Positions 10,827 to 22,678 of a stretch of DNA of 64,000 bases are shown here, in pieces; within the stretch, counting starts at the first letter, position 1; each line of letters opens with the position of its first letter. The translations under genes and the position numbers were made by a program. Below the pieces are notes generated by a model, which was not told where the DNA came from, ran no database searches, and was given only the letters and a program-made list of their open reading frames with translations. This stretch comes from Aotearoamyces nothofagi (lineage: Eukaryota > Ascomycota > Leotiomycetes > Leotiales > Tympanidaceae): assembly GCA_015345905.1 (NCBI GenBank), contig JADDTR010000010.1, positions 744,001 through 808,000 of the forward strand, in the 5' to 3' direction.

Positions 10827-13572
10827 CCTCGCCAAAGGCGACTTGACTTGACGTGACTTGACTGGCCGACCTCCTGTGCGACTCTACGTAGCACCGTCTG
10901 TGCCTCTGGCGCATGCCGGCCCATGATCCCTGCCGGCACCCGCCCCGGCCGGCGCCTGAGATTTCGGGCTGCCGCCGCTCGAGAATGGGTGGGTGCACGT
11001 GCATGCTTCCGCGCACGTCGAGTTGTCGAGCTGTCGAGTGTCAAGAGTGTCGGACCTGTGAAAGAGGCCAGCTGTCTGCTTGCTAGCCAGCCCAGCCCAG
11101 CCCCAGCCCGTTGGGGTAGGCAGCAGCAGCAGAGCGATCCTCACCACCTCGCCCGGCCCGCAAAACACACTTTCCACCGCCCCAAGGTCCCAACGAAGGA
11201 GGCAGGCAGGTAGTAGGTAGCCACCGGAGGCCTGTACTGCAACGACAAATGCTGAGGAGGTTGAGCTCATACCACAGAAGCGTGTACAGAACTCACGGCG
11301 GGGCATGCCTGAGGAACCGAGTCAGGCACTCCGGTAGCGAAATGCGTGCTTCCGTCCATCTGTAATGCACCAGCACACATACAGTACGTACAGACGACGC
11401 CTTGCCAGGACGGAGCAGGCATCCTCAGAAGGACCGTCCTCATTGGACGCGTCCCCCCCTCCCAGTCTCAGTCTCGGCCTCGCCTCCGTCCAGGAAAAGA
11501 CTGCCTTGCCTGCCTCATCTCCCAGGCGACGAAGGCACCAGGCGCATTGGCGATGACGGTACCGCGACACGGCAGAGACGGCAGCAGTCGCGCCGAGCCG
11601 ACCAGGCCCTCTCTTCCTTCTGAAACGTGGCATCGTCGCTGTGCTCGCCCTGTGCTGTGCTGCCTCAGCCACCTTGCTGGTGCCGCCCAGCCTTGAATGC
11701 AGAGTAGCGGCGATTGCATCATCGATGAGTGGTCACGTGAGCAGGCCTGCTGCTGTCTGGCATGGTGCGCCTGCGGTACGTAATACGGACGGGCCGGGAC
11801 TTGGACGAGGGAGTGCGAGGTCGAGGTACGTAAGGCGAGTGCGACGTGAGGTGAGGCAGCTCTGAGGCCCCTCGAGGAAGCACTGCCGACGGGCCGATAC
11901 TGCCACTCCTGACCGCTCGCATGCGTGCATTGCGTCCGTCTCTGGCCAGCCCGGCCCGGAACCATCCCCCCAACGACCTGAAACTCCAAACTCCAGATCC
12001 CAAACTTGCGATTTCAAAGCCCGCCCGCATGCTCGGACGGACGGCTTTCCTTCAGGAGAACCCTTCATCGCCCTGTGGGCATGGATCCGCCCAGAACATC
12101 TCGGCAGGCCCGTGAGTATCGTAGCCCGCATCGCCTCATACAGGTCTGCGATGCGACGACCTAGCAGAGCAGAGCTCTGTGGCATAATGACGGAGTAGCC
12201 GAGCTGTAACCGGCGACGAGCGAGAACCAGCAGACGCGACTGACAGGTCCCGTGACGAGCACGACGGCCGGCTGCCTTGTCGCCTCGCCTGGCCTGCTCG
12301 TGTCCTTGCCGGACAGATTCGATATCGCAGCTCTCGCAGCGGAATTCGAGCAATGCGATATGCCCCTCCCTAGCCGAGATAGCCGCGGGAGGAAAAAGCA
12401 TGCCTGCCGAATCCTCGAATCCTCGGACCGAGAGTAAGGTCTGTGGATGTTGTGGAAGAAGCCTGCTTTGCGTGGCATAAGATGCTGCTGCGCGCCAGAC
12501 TTGCGTTGCTGCACCTAATCCTCCTTGGCCTGTCGTGATGCTGCTTGCTACCGTGGGAACGGTAGGTAGGAAACCTTCGATGAAGATGGAAGGAGAAGCG
12601 AGAGACTGGCTACTCATGGCTGCGACGTTGTCATGTCTGGCACTGCCTTGCTTGGCATTCTTCAATGCTATCTATGGCTGATCTATGGCTGATCTATGGC
12701 TGCTACTTCTTTGCACAGATCCCCCCCAAAAAAGAGAGAAAACGAGTAAGGAGTCCTCCGCCTAACCGATGATAACGTGGTATCGGACTCTACCCCCGCG
12801 TTCCTACAGTCCTTCTTATCTTATCTTGTCTTGTGGGCTATCTATCCCATTGAGAGAAAGAAACCGAAGCAAGTTAGAGGATACCTAGGGAAGGATGGCA
12901 GGTACGTGACAACACTCCCTCTCGCCGCTTTCCCGTCTCCTCTATCCGCGCTGGGAAATCCTCGGCTTCTTGTTATCTATCTATCCATCTATCCATCACA
13001 CAGACTCTCTCGTCTCGCGCTGCGAACCCCTGTCTGCCCGTCTGTCGTACAGCGCACTGCTTCTTCGGCAACATGCAGATGCGCGTGCGCTATGCATCCC
13101 ACTCGCCTGCATGATGCACGCGTGCCGTTGTTTCTGATCTCCAGGGTGGATTTGGCTGTTGCGTGGGGGGGTTGTGGCCCGGACGGGGACGCGGAGCGAG
13201 GAGCGAGGATCTTGGGCTTGAGCCTGAGCGGGAGAAGATAGATAGATAGATAGATATAGATAGATAAAAGATAGATGAAACAAAACAGCAAAGAAAATGA
13301 TGAACAAAAAAATAATAATTTCACCACCATCAGGACTTCTGGAGCTGGGGCACACGCATCTCGATCTCGGCCACGGCTACGGCGCCAGGAACCGGGCCCG
13401 GGCTGCACACCGTGCCTGTGCTTGCTAGCCTCATCATACGTGACGATGTCTTGACTTCAGCGACCCGGCCCTGGGGGATCCGACCCGGATGGATGGATGG
13501 TCCGGATGGGATGGGCGAGCGTGCCGCTTATACATGACGGCGCTCGTGCTCGCGCTCGTACGCGTGCTGTTT

Positions 13573-13615
13573 ACGGTACGGTACGATACGATACGATACG
13601 GTACGATACGATACA
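13573..13615. repeat. GATAC/GGTAC pentamer microsatellite
   Basis: Alternating GGTAC and GATAC units, eight to nine copies. Confidence 0.85.
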
Positions 13616-13667
13616 TGAAAAAGCGAGCTGGCGTGGCGGCTGAGGGGGTGGGGGGATGGGGTGCTGG

Positions 13668-13782
13668 TGAGAGGGAGAGATGGAGAGGGAGAGAGGGGGG
13701 GAGAGAGGTGGAGAGAGAGAGAGAGGGGGAGAGAGGTGGAGAGAGAGGTGGAGAGAGAGGGGGAGAGATGGAGAGGGAGAGA
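13668..13782. repeat. GA-rich (GAGAGAGG/TGGAGA) microsatellite
   Basis: Almost pure purine tract on the plus strand built from GAGAGA, GGGGGAGA and TGGAGA units. Purine:pyrimidine strand asymmetry of this length can adopt triplex structures. Confidence 0.85.
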
Positions 13783-14189
13783 TGACAGCAGGCAAACCGA
13801 AATACTGAGATGCAGACCCCTCTAGCTTGGAAGCGGAGCGCCTTTCTCGCAGACAGCCAGCCAGCACCCGCTGCCCGCTGCCCGGGTCGCGGCGATAGTG
13901 GGCATGGGCCTCGAGGTGCTCTGTGAGTGGAGTGGTATGGTGGAGGCGGAGGGAGGGGAGGGGGAGGGGGAGGGGGAGAGAGAGAGAATGGGAAGGGGGG
14001 GGATACCACATGACATGATAATGTGATTCGGGATAGCTAGTACACGACACGTTTCACGAAGCATGGTTGGGAAGTCAAGTCAAGTATTGGACACACTCTG
14101 CCAGTTTGATTTTTAGAGAACAGAAAGACAGATCGGAGAACAGTAGAACAGAAGAACAGTAGAACAGAAGCCTAATCCCTTCTCCATGC

Positions 14190-14999
14190 TCAGGCATAAT
14201 TTATACCATTGAGTAGAAGACGGATACGAGGTCTCCTACGACGGCTGGAATCACCTATCGTCTCCTCGTTTGCTTTCTCATCGCTTGCTTTATCCTCGCC
14301 GGCCTCCTCCTCTTCCGTCTCCTCTTCCGTCTCCTCTTCCGTCTCCTCTTCCGTCTCCTCTTCCGTCTCCTCGTCTGCCTTCTCTGCCAGCCGCTCCACG
14401 CCTCTTATGATCTTTAGGTGATTCCCCCAGTAGGTGATGTAACTTGCAGCAGCTCCCATCACCTTACCATCTGCCGTTCCCGCTGCTGTTCGGGCAAGGA
14501 CGCGGTGAAGAGGGTCCAGTGCATTGTAGACCATTCTGCTAGCACGGTATGAGTCCTTCCGACCGTGGTTGGTTCTCGCCGTTGAGATTTTGCCGTTCGG
14601 GGTTATACCGTGCACGTGTGCATTTGGGATCTCGTCGACGATATCGTCGTTGAGTTCACGACGAATCTCCCGGATCCGCTCCAACGCCACTGTGAGGATT
14701 CGAGCTTTGAGCGGGCCTTTCATCTCGAGATACTTCTTGACCAACTCAGGTGGTAACACATTATGGAGAAGATCTCGAGCATCAGCGTCGGCCTTGCCAC
14801 TCTGCTTGCTCCACAATTTATTATGAGCGGCTATACAAATATTAGCCAGGCGTAGAAGGAACATCACCAGTCAGATAGCTCTTCGTTAATCGACAGGAGC
14901 TTCTAACAAGATATAACTTTACTTACCCTTGCGCCTGGCTTTACGCTTATCAACGCGGAATGCCCTCTCTGTGGCCCTCGTACGGGCGGCGAATTCCAT
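14190..14999 (-). CDS. Hypothetical protein with acidic EETE repeat
   Basis: Minus-strand exons 14999-14927 and 14830-14190 join in phase (237 residues); the intron (14831-14926) has strong GTAAGT and TATAG ends. The N-terminus is basic (MEFAARTRATERAFRVDKRK). The middle is helical and charged (ELVKKYLEMKGPLKARIL). The acidic run near residues 175-200 is made of EETE units encoded by a 12-bp DNA repeat. The C-terminus is basic (SSRRRRPRIRLLL). I recognise no domain, no signal peptide and no membrane segment. It looks like a real, lineage-restricted gene because the splice sites are strong and the frame stays open across them, but there is no family to name. It stands alone between a repeat desert and the U3 snoRNP gene. 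Confidence 0.55.
14310..14372. repeat. 12-bp in-frame minisatellite (EETE coding)
   Basis: About five copies of a CTCTTCCGTCTC-type unit inside the preceding hypothetical gene. The unit length keeps the frame, so copy number can change without breaking the protein. Confidence 0.85.
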
Positions 15000-16047
15000 C
15001 TCTGCTTGAAAAAAAATTCAAAAGTGTGGTCTATGGTTCTTGTCAGCCTCGAATCAAGCCCAGAACTCTTGTCGATTATGACAGTAGCATCTCAAGTGTG
15101 TTGGGATACATAACAAATGTAGGCATCAAATCTTGGAGCTCATCAAAAGCTTGTGTTAGTGTCCGATCCAAGATATTGATTCATCCCAGACATCTGTAAT
15201 CTCAGAAAAGCTTAAAAGCATTCGTTGATCATCGACAACATCTTCCTGACAAAATAATGGTCCCAACTGACTGCTATCAATGACTGTAGGTGTAACTTAC
15301 TAACTTTGATGAAATATATCAACGACAAGAACGAACGAGCTGTAAATATTGATTAGCCTTCTACACATGAGAGTTGAGAGTTGCTTTATACTATAAGAAG
15401 TAGAAATCAAGGTAAGTACTTACTTCCTAGCGCTTCAAGGTATCTCGTTGTTGATTTTGAAAATCAACAATTGTATGTGACTTGTGAAGTCAGTAAAAAA
15501 CAGCAGTGGTGGTAAACATATGAGACGGGGGTCCGAGGCGACGACTAGCGTGGGGCACAGAGTCCCTACGCGTCTCCTATAGCGCTCCTGATGCACCTCC
15601 ACATCACACCCACGCCAAAATTCAAAATACACATCCCAAGCATAAGAGAATGATGAAATTTGTCCTTCGACCACATACATACCTTTCGTCAATATACATT
15701 TCACTGCCAACTGAATTCTTGCCGCCAAACCGAAGTTTGTCACTGCAAAGATGTCAACCATTGTCTCACCACGAGGTTATTGTAGAGTGCCTACAGTGGC
15801 CATCTGGCAAACAGAACAAAGAACGATACAGAGATAAGTAATGAATAAGAGTTCTAATGAACCAGAAATAGTAACTGGCAAGGCGAACAGGATCTAGATC
15901 ATCAATCGAGTCAAGAAGTGGCCGAAAAGGAGGCGGCAGGAGCTAAGCTGTCTCTGCAAGCAACAACGTTGGTACGTGCAGGACCGTACATTGACTAGCT
16001 GATATTCTTCATGAGATATCTCTGATCACTTATAAATCTCCAGACAC
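15000..16047. other. Intergenic stretch without a supported gene
   Basis: Includes an isolated 108-codon minus-strand frame (15761-15435) with no recognisable domain, no neighbouring exon and no homolog known to me; I do not call it. Otherwise ordinary AT/GC-balanced DNA. Confidence 0.5.
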
Positions 16048-17582
16048 TCATCTCTTGGCCTTTCCATTGACGAAGAACCCACCGGAAGTTAACTTCCGAG
16101 CACCACCACCACCACCTCCGCGAACACCGCCGTTTCGGCCACGAAGCCAGGCTTCTTTTGTCGAGCGAGCATTAGGAATGGCCTTAGGTGGCAACCCATC
16201 TCTGGTGACCTCTAGGACACGATATACAGTCGATCCCTTTTTTCTGTCTTTAGGCTTCTTCTCATCCCTGTCCACGAACCTGGTTTTCTTCGAATTCCTA
16301 GGTTGTTCATCGAATTGGGAAAGGGAGTCAGAGGCTTCGCTAACATCATCTTCAAGATATTCTTCTGGAAGAAGTTCTGGTAGGTTATTTCTATCGATGA
16401 CGGTCTTGTTCTTTAGAGAGTCGCCTTGAGCTGATGCCGATGGCAGTTGTTCAGCTGGGGTGGAAGTCTTCATGTTCTCCTGTTCGTCCTCGTCGATCTC
16501 ACTGGTCTCATCAGCCTGTTTGCGTTTTCTGTTTGCCGATTTTGCCTGTTCTTTAAGTTGAGCGTCCCTTTCCTTGCGCTTCTTCCGTACTATGGCATCT
16601 TGTCTATAACAGATCGAGTCAGCTGTCAAGTTCTAAATTAATGGCTTGTTTGAATCTCTTACTTCTCGACAGCCTTTGCAGCATCACGTGCAGCAGCTCG
16701 TGCTTTTTCTTGAGCGGCCTGTGTTCCAACCACTTCTGGTGCTTCGTCATCAGAGCTGTCCTCCTCCTCATCTTCATCAATAGGATTGACTGCTTCTGCA
16801 AAGTGTTCAATATCTGCAGGCTCCTCTTCATCACCAAAGCGTTTATGCTTAGGTTTAACAGCACTTGATACCTTTGGAGTTGCTACAGGTTCAGGGGTTG
16901 ATCCTGCAATTCCTTCTACTTTATTGGACCCTTTCTTGCTTGATCTTGGGGTGCGTGCTTTTGTTGGCGTATCTTTCGAACCTTTTCTGACCGGCGTGGG
17001 ACTTGGTGCGGCAGCATCATTGGAGGTCGCATCTTCTTGGTTCAAAATTGCTAATTTATCTGCCATGTTGCTATCGTCCTTCTCTTTCGAAGAAGCTTTC
17101 GTAACTCTGGCCTTCTTCCGACTCGAAGGTGAGTTTTTCAATGTCGACGCTTCAGTCAGGGGTATCTCGACGGAGAAATGCATGTGGCTTTCATGATTCT
17201 CGTTGCCAGCCTTTATTCTGACCGGGAGCTTCTTCTGTCTCTTCGAAGTCGACGTGACAATGCGTTCAGCATTCCCGTCACCACTTTCCGCCTTAGAATT
17301 TTCTATGCCTTGCGCACGTCGTCGCTTCCTTGAACTAGCAGACAACAGCTCTATTGGTGCATCATCTGTGATATGGGCTTCTGCGCCTGTTGTGTCTGGT
17401 GTGAGTGCAGCTTGACGGCCACTCTGACGCCTTGTGGTCACCATCGCAGGAGTCGCAGGCCGCGAAGTCTCTGTATCAGGTTCAGCTTCGTTGCCTTCTT
17501 GGCCCGGCTGTTTAAAGGGTAATATTGTACGAGCGGATCGGAGGATTCTTGAAAGCATTAGGGTAGTGCACTTGTTAGCCAA
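16048..17582 (-). CDS. U3 snoRNA-associated (Utp16/Bud21-type) nucleolar protein
   Basis: Minus-strand exons 17582-16663 and 16603-16048 join in phase (491 residues); intron 16604-16662 is 59 bp. The N-terminal half is disordered, Ser/Thr/Lys-rich, with several basic nuclear-localisation-like clusters (RKRRR, KRQKK, KKGSNK). The conserved part starts at KHKRFGDEEEPADIEHFAEA, continues through an acidic DEDEEEDSSDDEAPE run and an Ala/Lys helix, and crosses the splice site as AVEKQDAIVRKKRKERD. This arrangement matches the U3 snoRNA-associated protein family (yeast Utp16/Bud21), part of the small-subunit processome that processes 18S rRNA in the nucleolus. The C-terminus carries a GGVRGGGGGG patch and a basic end. 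The splice site lies inside the conserved helix and is therefore well supported. It shares a 329-bp divergent promoter with the next gene. Confidence 0.8.
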
Positions 17583-17911
17583 GTGATGTCATGAACATAT
17601 AGCTCTCGCAAGTTGAGAAAAAATATTGCACTTTTGTCGTACGGAGGTACATTCTGCCGGTCGCGTTTAGCTACCCTAGTGCTACAGTACAGCAATGTGG
17701 GCGCGCTACGATATCGCGGTTAATGCGGCAATATACCATGATAGTAATCTGAAACCCATCAAAATCTCGACTTTCGTCTATGATACAATGATAATATAAA
17801 AATCTACAAGGCTGCCATCTTACCGAGGTCCCTTTGTACGTTAAGTACAGGAATATCTCTCAACAAACCCCCTGAAGAGGACCCCTGTCGGACCTCTCCC
17901 TACTGCCCAAG
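17583..17911. promoter_or_regulatory. Bidirectional promoter region
   Basis: Divergent start codons of the U3 snoRNP gene (-) and the mitochondrial Sel1/TPR gene (+) are only 329 bp apart, so the promoters must share this DNA. No specific factor site is claimed. Confidence 0.5.
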
Positions 17912-19190
17912 ATGCTGTCTTTAGTTGTCCCCATCGTCAGCCGTCCAGTAAGATTCGTGACAGGCAAATCTTCTGGATATGCAGTGACCCGATCGCTCTC
18001 TGATACTTCAAGATGCCTTGGCAAACATGCCGTCTCTCCAAGACAGCAGAAAGAAAGAGCCCGAGGTACAGGGCGTACGGCCGTCTCAGGGCGACCTCTA
18101 CCCCGGCAAGCCACCTTCTCTATTGAAGAAACTCTCCCACCAATGGCACTATTGAAGTCAGCAAAGGTCTCTGGTGCGCTGGGTATTGAACCGGAAGCAG
18201 CTTTAGATATCATCCGTCGGTACCTTGAACTGTCCAAAAAGAAAGAAGGGTTGTGGGAGAAGCAGGTTTGCCAAGGTGTGTCTGGATCTCTGCCATAATT
18301 CATAAAAGCCCATCTCACTATCTTTAGAGGGTAATATCCAACCCGAAACCTTGACCCTGCTCGGCCTTATTCTTAATAAGTTGCCTGAGCCCTCGAGGAA
18401 GTTCCTGGCAAAGGAGCTCATCTTGTCTGCATCCTCCCTGGGAGATCCTAGTGCCACGATTCATGTTCTCTCTTCTGCCCTTCGAAAAGGAGATCTTCGT
18501 CGTCCAGAGCTTACTTCCCATCTTGCTCGCCTGCAGTTCTTTGCAAACAAGCAGGGTAGAGTGGATGCAATGGTGCTGATGGGTAGGATCTTTGAAAGCC
18601 AGAAGAAGGAGAACGAGGCTTTCGAGATGTTCCGTAAGGCTGCCGAAGCTCCTGCCACTAGGACTTCTGATGGGGATCTGCCTGCAGCTCAAGCTCTTGG
18701 ACAACAAGCACCCGATGCCATTGATATTGCTGAAGCACTCGTTGCTAAGGGTCAGATAATGCTGCGGAGACATGACCGTGTGGGTGCAGAGGCAGCCTTT
18801 AGGAAGGCAGCCCTTGAACTGGATAATCCGGTAGCCTATTATCATTTAGCGCTGCTCCAGGATTCAGGATCTTCAACGCAGGAGGTTTTCCTATTGAAGG
18901 CAGCTTCATCCGGAATTGTTCTGGCTTGCCACCAGCTTGGAGAGTTGCAGCTGGCCAAGGCCAAGGCCGTATCTGAAAGAGAGAGTGATGAAACGAAACG
19001 ACACGTAGAGATGGCCAAGGAATGGCTGCAGCTTGGTGCCTACGGAGGAGTTGGCCAGAGCATGCTGAGCCTTGCATCACTACTGAAGGCTAAGGATGAA
19101 ACGGAGACTGCGCTTCAATGGCTGCAAAAAGCTACAGAGGTGCCAGATGTGGCTGATGAAGCAGAAAGAAGGATGCATGAGTGGTCTTAA
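17912..19190 (+). CDS. Mitochondrial Sel1/TPR-like repeat protein
   Basis: Exons 17912-18275 and 18328-19190 join in phase (408 residues); intron 52 bp with GTGTGT donor and CTTTAG acceptor. A donor 15 bp upstream (GTTTGC) with the acceptor at TTAGAG also keeps frame, so five residues around the junction are uncertain. The first ~40 residues (MLSLVVPIVSRPVRFVTGKS) are Arg/Ser-rich without acids, typical of a mitochondrial presequence. The remainder is a string of paired helices with the Sel1/TPR pattern: MVLMGRIFESQKKENEAFEMF, then AYYHLALLQDSG and ACHQLGELQLA, ending in LKAKDETETALQWLQKA. Such repeats are protein-interaction scaffolds; no enzyme motif is seen. I infer a mitochondrial assembly or translation role only from targeting and fold. 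Confidence 0.7.
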
Positions 19191-20073
19191 AGGGGAACTC
19201 CAAATCCTCATCCCGAACAACAGTTTTGTAAAACCTACCACTTCCGCACTTTCGTCAACATTTGTTGGACCAAGAATCAAATACCAGCAAAACACTCTCA
19301 TCCATCAAACGTTGAAGTAGTAATATGTCTCACTTCTTCTCACCCAACTTCCCAACTTGTATTGTACAGTAAGAAACGGACAATGGGAACAGAGAAGTGA
19401 TGGAAGCGGTCGGAGATTACATACACTACATGAAGATATAGCAGCAAATGGAGATATCACCACGCTACATACCACGCTCGACGACGAGTGGTCGCCCAGT
19501 CCGTCCCAAAGACGGATCGAATCCGACTTCAGGGAGTACGCTGCCCCGAAGGCAGTACCTTGGCACCAGCAGCGGAACGGGCTAGGGATGGAGAGGAGGA
19601 TAGAGGTGTCCTTGGGCGACTCTGCTTTGCGGCGAGGGATTAACATCTGTGCACGAAAGATAAAGAACCTAGTCATAGCAGATAGCATGGGTCACTTGAA
19701 ATCTGCCTTTAGCTGAGCGAGCGGAGAGGGAGAGATGGATGAGGAGACCCAATTGACGTAATCGGCGTCATCTCTGCCGCCGGTTGCTGCGCTCATCTGG
19801 TTCTGGAATAGAGATATGATCTAGCAAGCTTCATCTTGTCTTGCCTCGTTCCATTAATCTATGCTCTATATCCCACGAGACTGGGTAAGATCCTTCAGAC
19901 ATTCACATATGTATCGTGGGAAAAGACATTTCAGGTAGGTTGGCAGAAGCTGCACAACTCGTAGTTATATATTGCGGGCTAAATTGCTCTCAAGCAAGTG
20001 ATAACACGACCAAACCAACGCCATAGGTATATGCACCACACCGCAACGCCGCCTCACCCACACTCTAGTAGCC
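19191..20073. other. Intergenic stretch without a supported gene
   Basis: 3' flank of the Sel1/TPR gene (+) and of the NC2-alpha gene (-), which converge. A 119-codon plus-strand frame (19357-19716) has no recognisable domain. Confidence 0.5.
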
Positions 20074-20612
20074 TCATTCCGCTACTTTCTTTTTCCTTCC
20101 CTTGGCCTTTTTCGCCGGTTTTGCTCCCTCGGCATCATCGTCACTATCATCCTCATCCTTGACTCTCTTCCCCCCCGCCTCGGGACCCTCTAGCACCCGC
20201 GAGACAATGTCGCCCAAGAAGTCAAACTGCTCGTCGGCCTCAATCGCGTGCTTCAGATGCTGTGCTGTAACGCGCTTCGAGTTGTTGCCCCGCGCGAGAT
20301 CCGCGGACTTTGTGACCAGGCTGATCATGAATAGTTCTAGTGCCTTGGCTATATTGACCTCGTCAGCATTTCTGCAGGAATTGGGTGCCAGGGATGGGGA
20401 GACTTACAAACTGCCACAGGTGTGACCTGGGCTACTTTACCTACTTCTTCATCTGCCTGCATTATTCGCTTTATCCTCGCGACGGGGAACTTCGTTTTCA
20501 CTTCAATGCCTCGGCTGGGACCCACACCTGCAGCTACTGGCACTGCGCTTCCATTCTGCTTCTTTTCTCGCTTCACTCTGGACGCCATAATATCGGTGTC
20601 TGGCTCGTAATT

Positions 20613-20643
<31 letters not shown>

Positions 20644-21035
20644 TCTGATTTGAAGGCAGGTATCGTTTGGCGTTCCTGAGGATAGGCTTGTGTTGGGTAG
20701 GAATTCAAGAATGAATAGTGTTGTGGAGGAGACGCGGGCGAGGGCAACGCGTGAGCGGGCGGCAGGTCAGGAATCGGAGGTAGATAAGCCTGTAGTTGCT
20801 CGTTCTGATATGCAGCGTGGCTTCCAAAGCCTCCACTGTACTGTGGCTGCTGCTGCGGCGGCTGGTATCCGCTAAAGGCGGCGGGATTCCGAGCCTGCGC
20901 TGGAGAGGTGAATGCAGGGAGGTTCGGCGAGCGAGGCGTGTAGGACGACGTCTGTGCTGGCTTGGGCGGCGAGGCAGATGATAGGAATGAAGAAAGATCG
21001 GGGGATTGTGGTGCATAAGTACCGTCGACGGGCAT
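20074..21035 (-). CDS. bur6: NC2-alpha (Dr1-associated corepressor; Bur6/DRAP1-type)
   Basis: Minus-strand exons 21035-20408 and 20348-20074 join in phase (300 residues); intron 59 bp. The histone-fold domain lies at about residues 180-260 and spans the junction: [20 protein letters not shown], then VTPVAV joined to SKALELF, then [20 protein letters not shown] and [10 protein letters not shown]. This is the H2A-like fold of NC2-alpha, which pairs with NC2-beta (Dr1) and binds TBP on DNA to repress or tune transcription in the nucleus. Other H2A-like partners (Dpb3, HAP5) are less similar, in particular the EQFDFL motif points to NC2-alpha. The first ~175 residues are Pro/Gln/Ser-rich and disordered and contain an Asp-Ala repeat from a GCGTCT hexamer run (20611-20640). 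The C-terminus is acidic then basic ([12 protein letters not shown]). Confidence 0.85.
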
Positions 21036-22678
21036 ATTGGCGAAGCGTGGAAATCTGCAGCGGAGCTAATGCACGACCCGTTTGCTGGCAGATAGGGCAC
21101 AGTGCCAGGACGGCCCAATCCTCCTCGCTCGAGCACGTATATCGACCAGCTTCACCCTGCCCCAGACGGGAGGGCGAAGAGACTCTGCTCCCTTGGGATT
21201 TGCGAACAGACGCTCCTGCTGTCCTTCTGTCCTTTTTTGCACACTTTGCAGAATGCGATGACGCCCAATGCGGCTAGGTGGCAGCGTCAAGGCGGTGAGC
21301 GAGAAAGTAGGATCTATTTGTTCGCGGGCCGGATCAACGTCGGGGCGAGGAGGGCGTTCACGTGACCTAAGCGAGCAATCCCGAGCTGTGTCGAATTCTG
21401 GGAGTTTTCTTTGGGGTGTCGCCGGCATTATTATAAGCAGCCGACACTGCAGACGGAATGAAGGAAATTTACAGGGATTGCTAGCGGAAGCGTGGGAAAG
21501 CCAAAACAAGAATTGCCTAGTCCGGGGCAGACGCGACCGACAGCGACCTCAGCGACGACGATGTCTGTCCGCGTCCGCCAGAGCGCGTCTTGCGGCTCTG
21601 AGCGCAGTCTCGTACATTTCCCCATGCGCTTTGAGATGCCATATCTCGCGCTGCTACCGGCATTCTCGATATCTCGATGCCATGACGCCACGTAAGCAGA
21701 AAGGCGAGATGGGCTCTGCGGATCCTGAATACGCTTCTCAGCCTTGCATTGCGCTCCGGCTAGGGAGTCAGGAAAAAAAGAGCCCCCATCTTGGTGCGTA
21801 CGTAAGGTCGAGTCACTTATCCTGACGCACGTCTCCTCCACCCGACAGCCAGCGATGGCGCGATGCAAGCTTGCTGTATAGAAGGAGAGCTACCGAGGTA
21901 AGTGCTTTCTTTCCTCGAGTCATCTCTGTCTGCAGAGCCGCAGGACACGCGTCGAGGCATTATCTGTACATGGAGCTCTTTCGCGTACATGGGCGTTGGG
22001 TGATGATGACAAGAGCTTACCAGAGACCACATCAAGCACCTTGCTTCCTGTGACGAGCACGAAGCCTGGCCCCTGAGCTGTGGTTTCCACTCGGCAGAGT
22101 GGTCATATGAAGGAGCAACTTGATCTAATCTGACAACACTTGGATTTGCCTGACTTCTCCTTATGCTTCCTGTCTGCGGAGGCTATATGGCCAGTTTTCT
22201 ATCCTGCCCGCTGATGTTGTGGCGCCGGGATCGCAAACTGAACGAACTGATAACTTCCATATGTATGTATAAAGGTGTGGGGCTAAAAACCACCCACGGC
22301 GTAGGTTAGTAGCTACATTGTTGGTAGAGGTTCTCGATGGTCTATGATATACTGCTTTTGGCATTCGTATCGATCGAGTATCAATGAATTTACATGAACG
22401 TAGGAAGAACTTAGAATTAATGGTAAGCAAACTCGAGTGGCCAATTAATGGGATAGCGCATGTCACGTGAAAGCGATCAAGCATTGGTGAGATGTGAGCA
22501 TCTGGGTATGTATGTATTTATTATGATTTGTATATAGTCATTTATAGCAGGACATAAAACTCCGGGCTCTGCCAACCAATCCTAATATAGCCTTTGTCTA
22601 AAACTCTAGAAAATAAAGATTTCAGTAACCACCCAGTGACTAATTACCGCCGTGGAAGATCTTATACCATCTTCTAAA
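21036..22678. other. Intergenic stretch without a supported gene
   Basis: Promoter side of the NC2-alpha gene and 3' flank of CTP synthase. Overlapping frames up to 185 codons (for example 21268-21825) have no domain and no splice-compatible partners. No tRNA-like cloverleaf noticed. Confidence 0.5.

Larger units (their letters stand above)
5968..14189. other. 8.2 kb gene-poor, GC-rich low-complexity tract
   Basis: I find no gene here by motif or by splice-joined frames. The many open frames overlap on both strands and consist of simple-repeat translations. The tract is packed with short tandem repeats: GATTGC and GTGGGC units (6054-6117), purine-rich DNA (6405-6490), a 33-bp minisatellite (7351-7445), TACAG pentamers (8455-8536, 10739-10768), CCAGTCGTG units (10769-10826), GATA (13230-13265), GATAC/GGTAC (13573-13615) and GA-rich DNA (13668-13782). 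A long non-coding transcript or a poorly conserved gene cannot be excluded. Confidence 0.6.

Noticed and set aside
15435-15761. 108-codon minus-strand frame
   Set aside because: No recognisable domain, no neighbouring exon, no repeat or strand evidence; could be chance.
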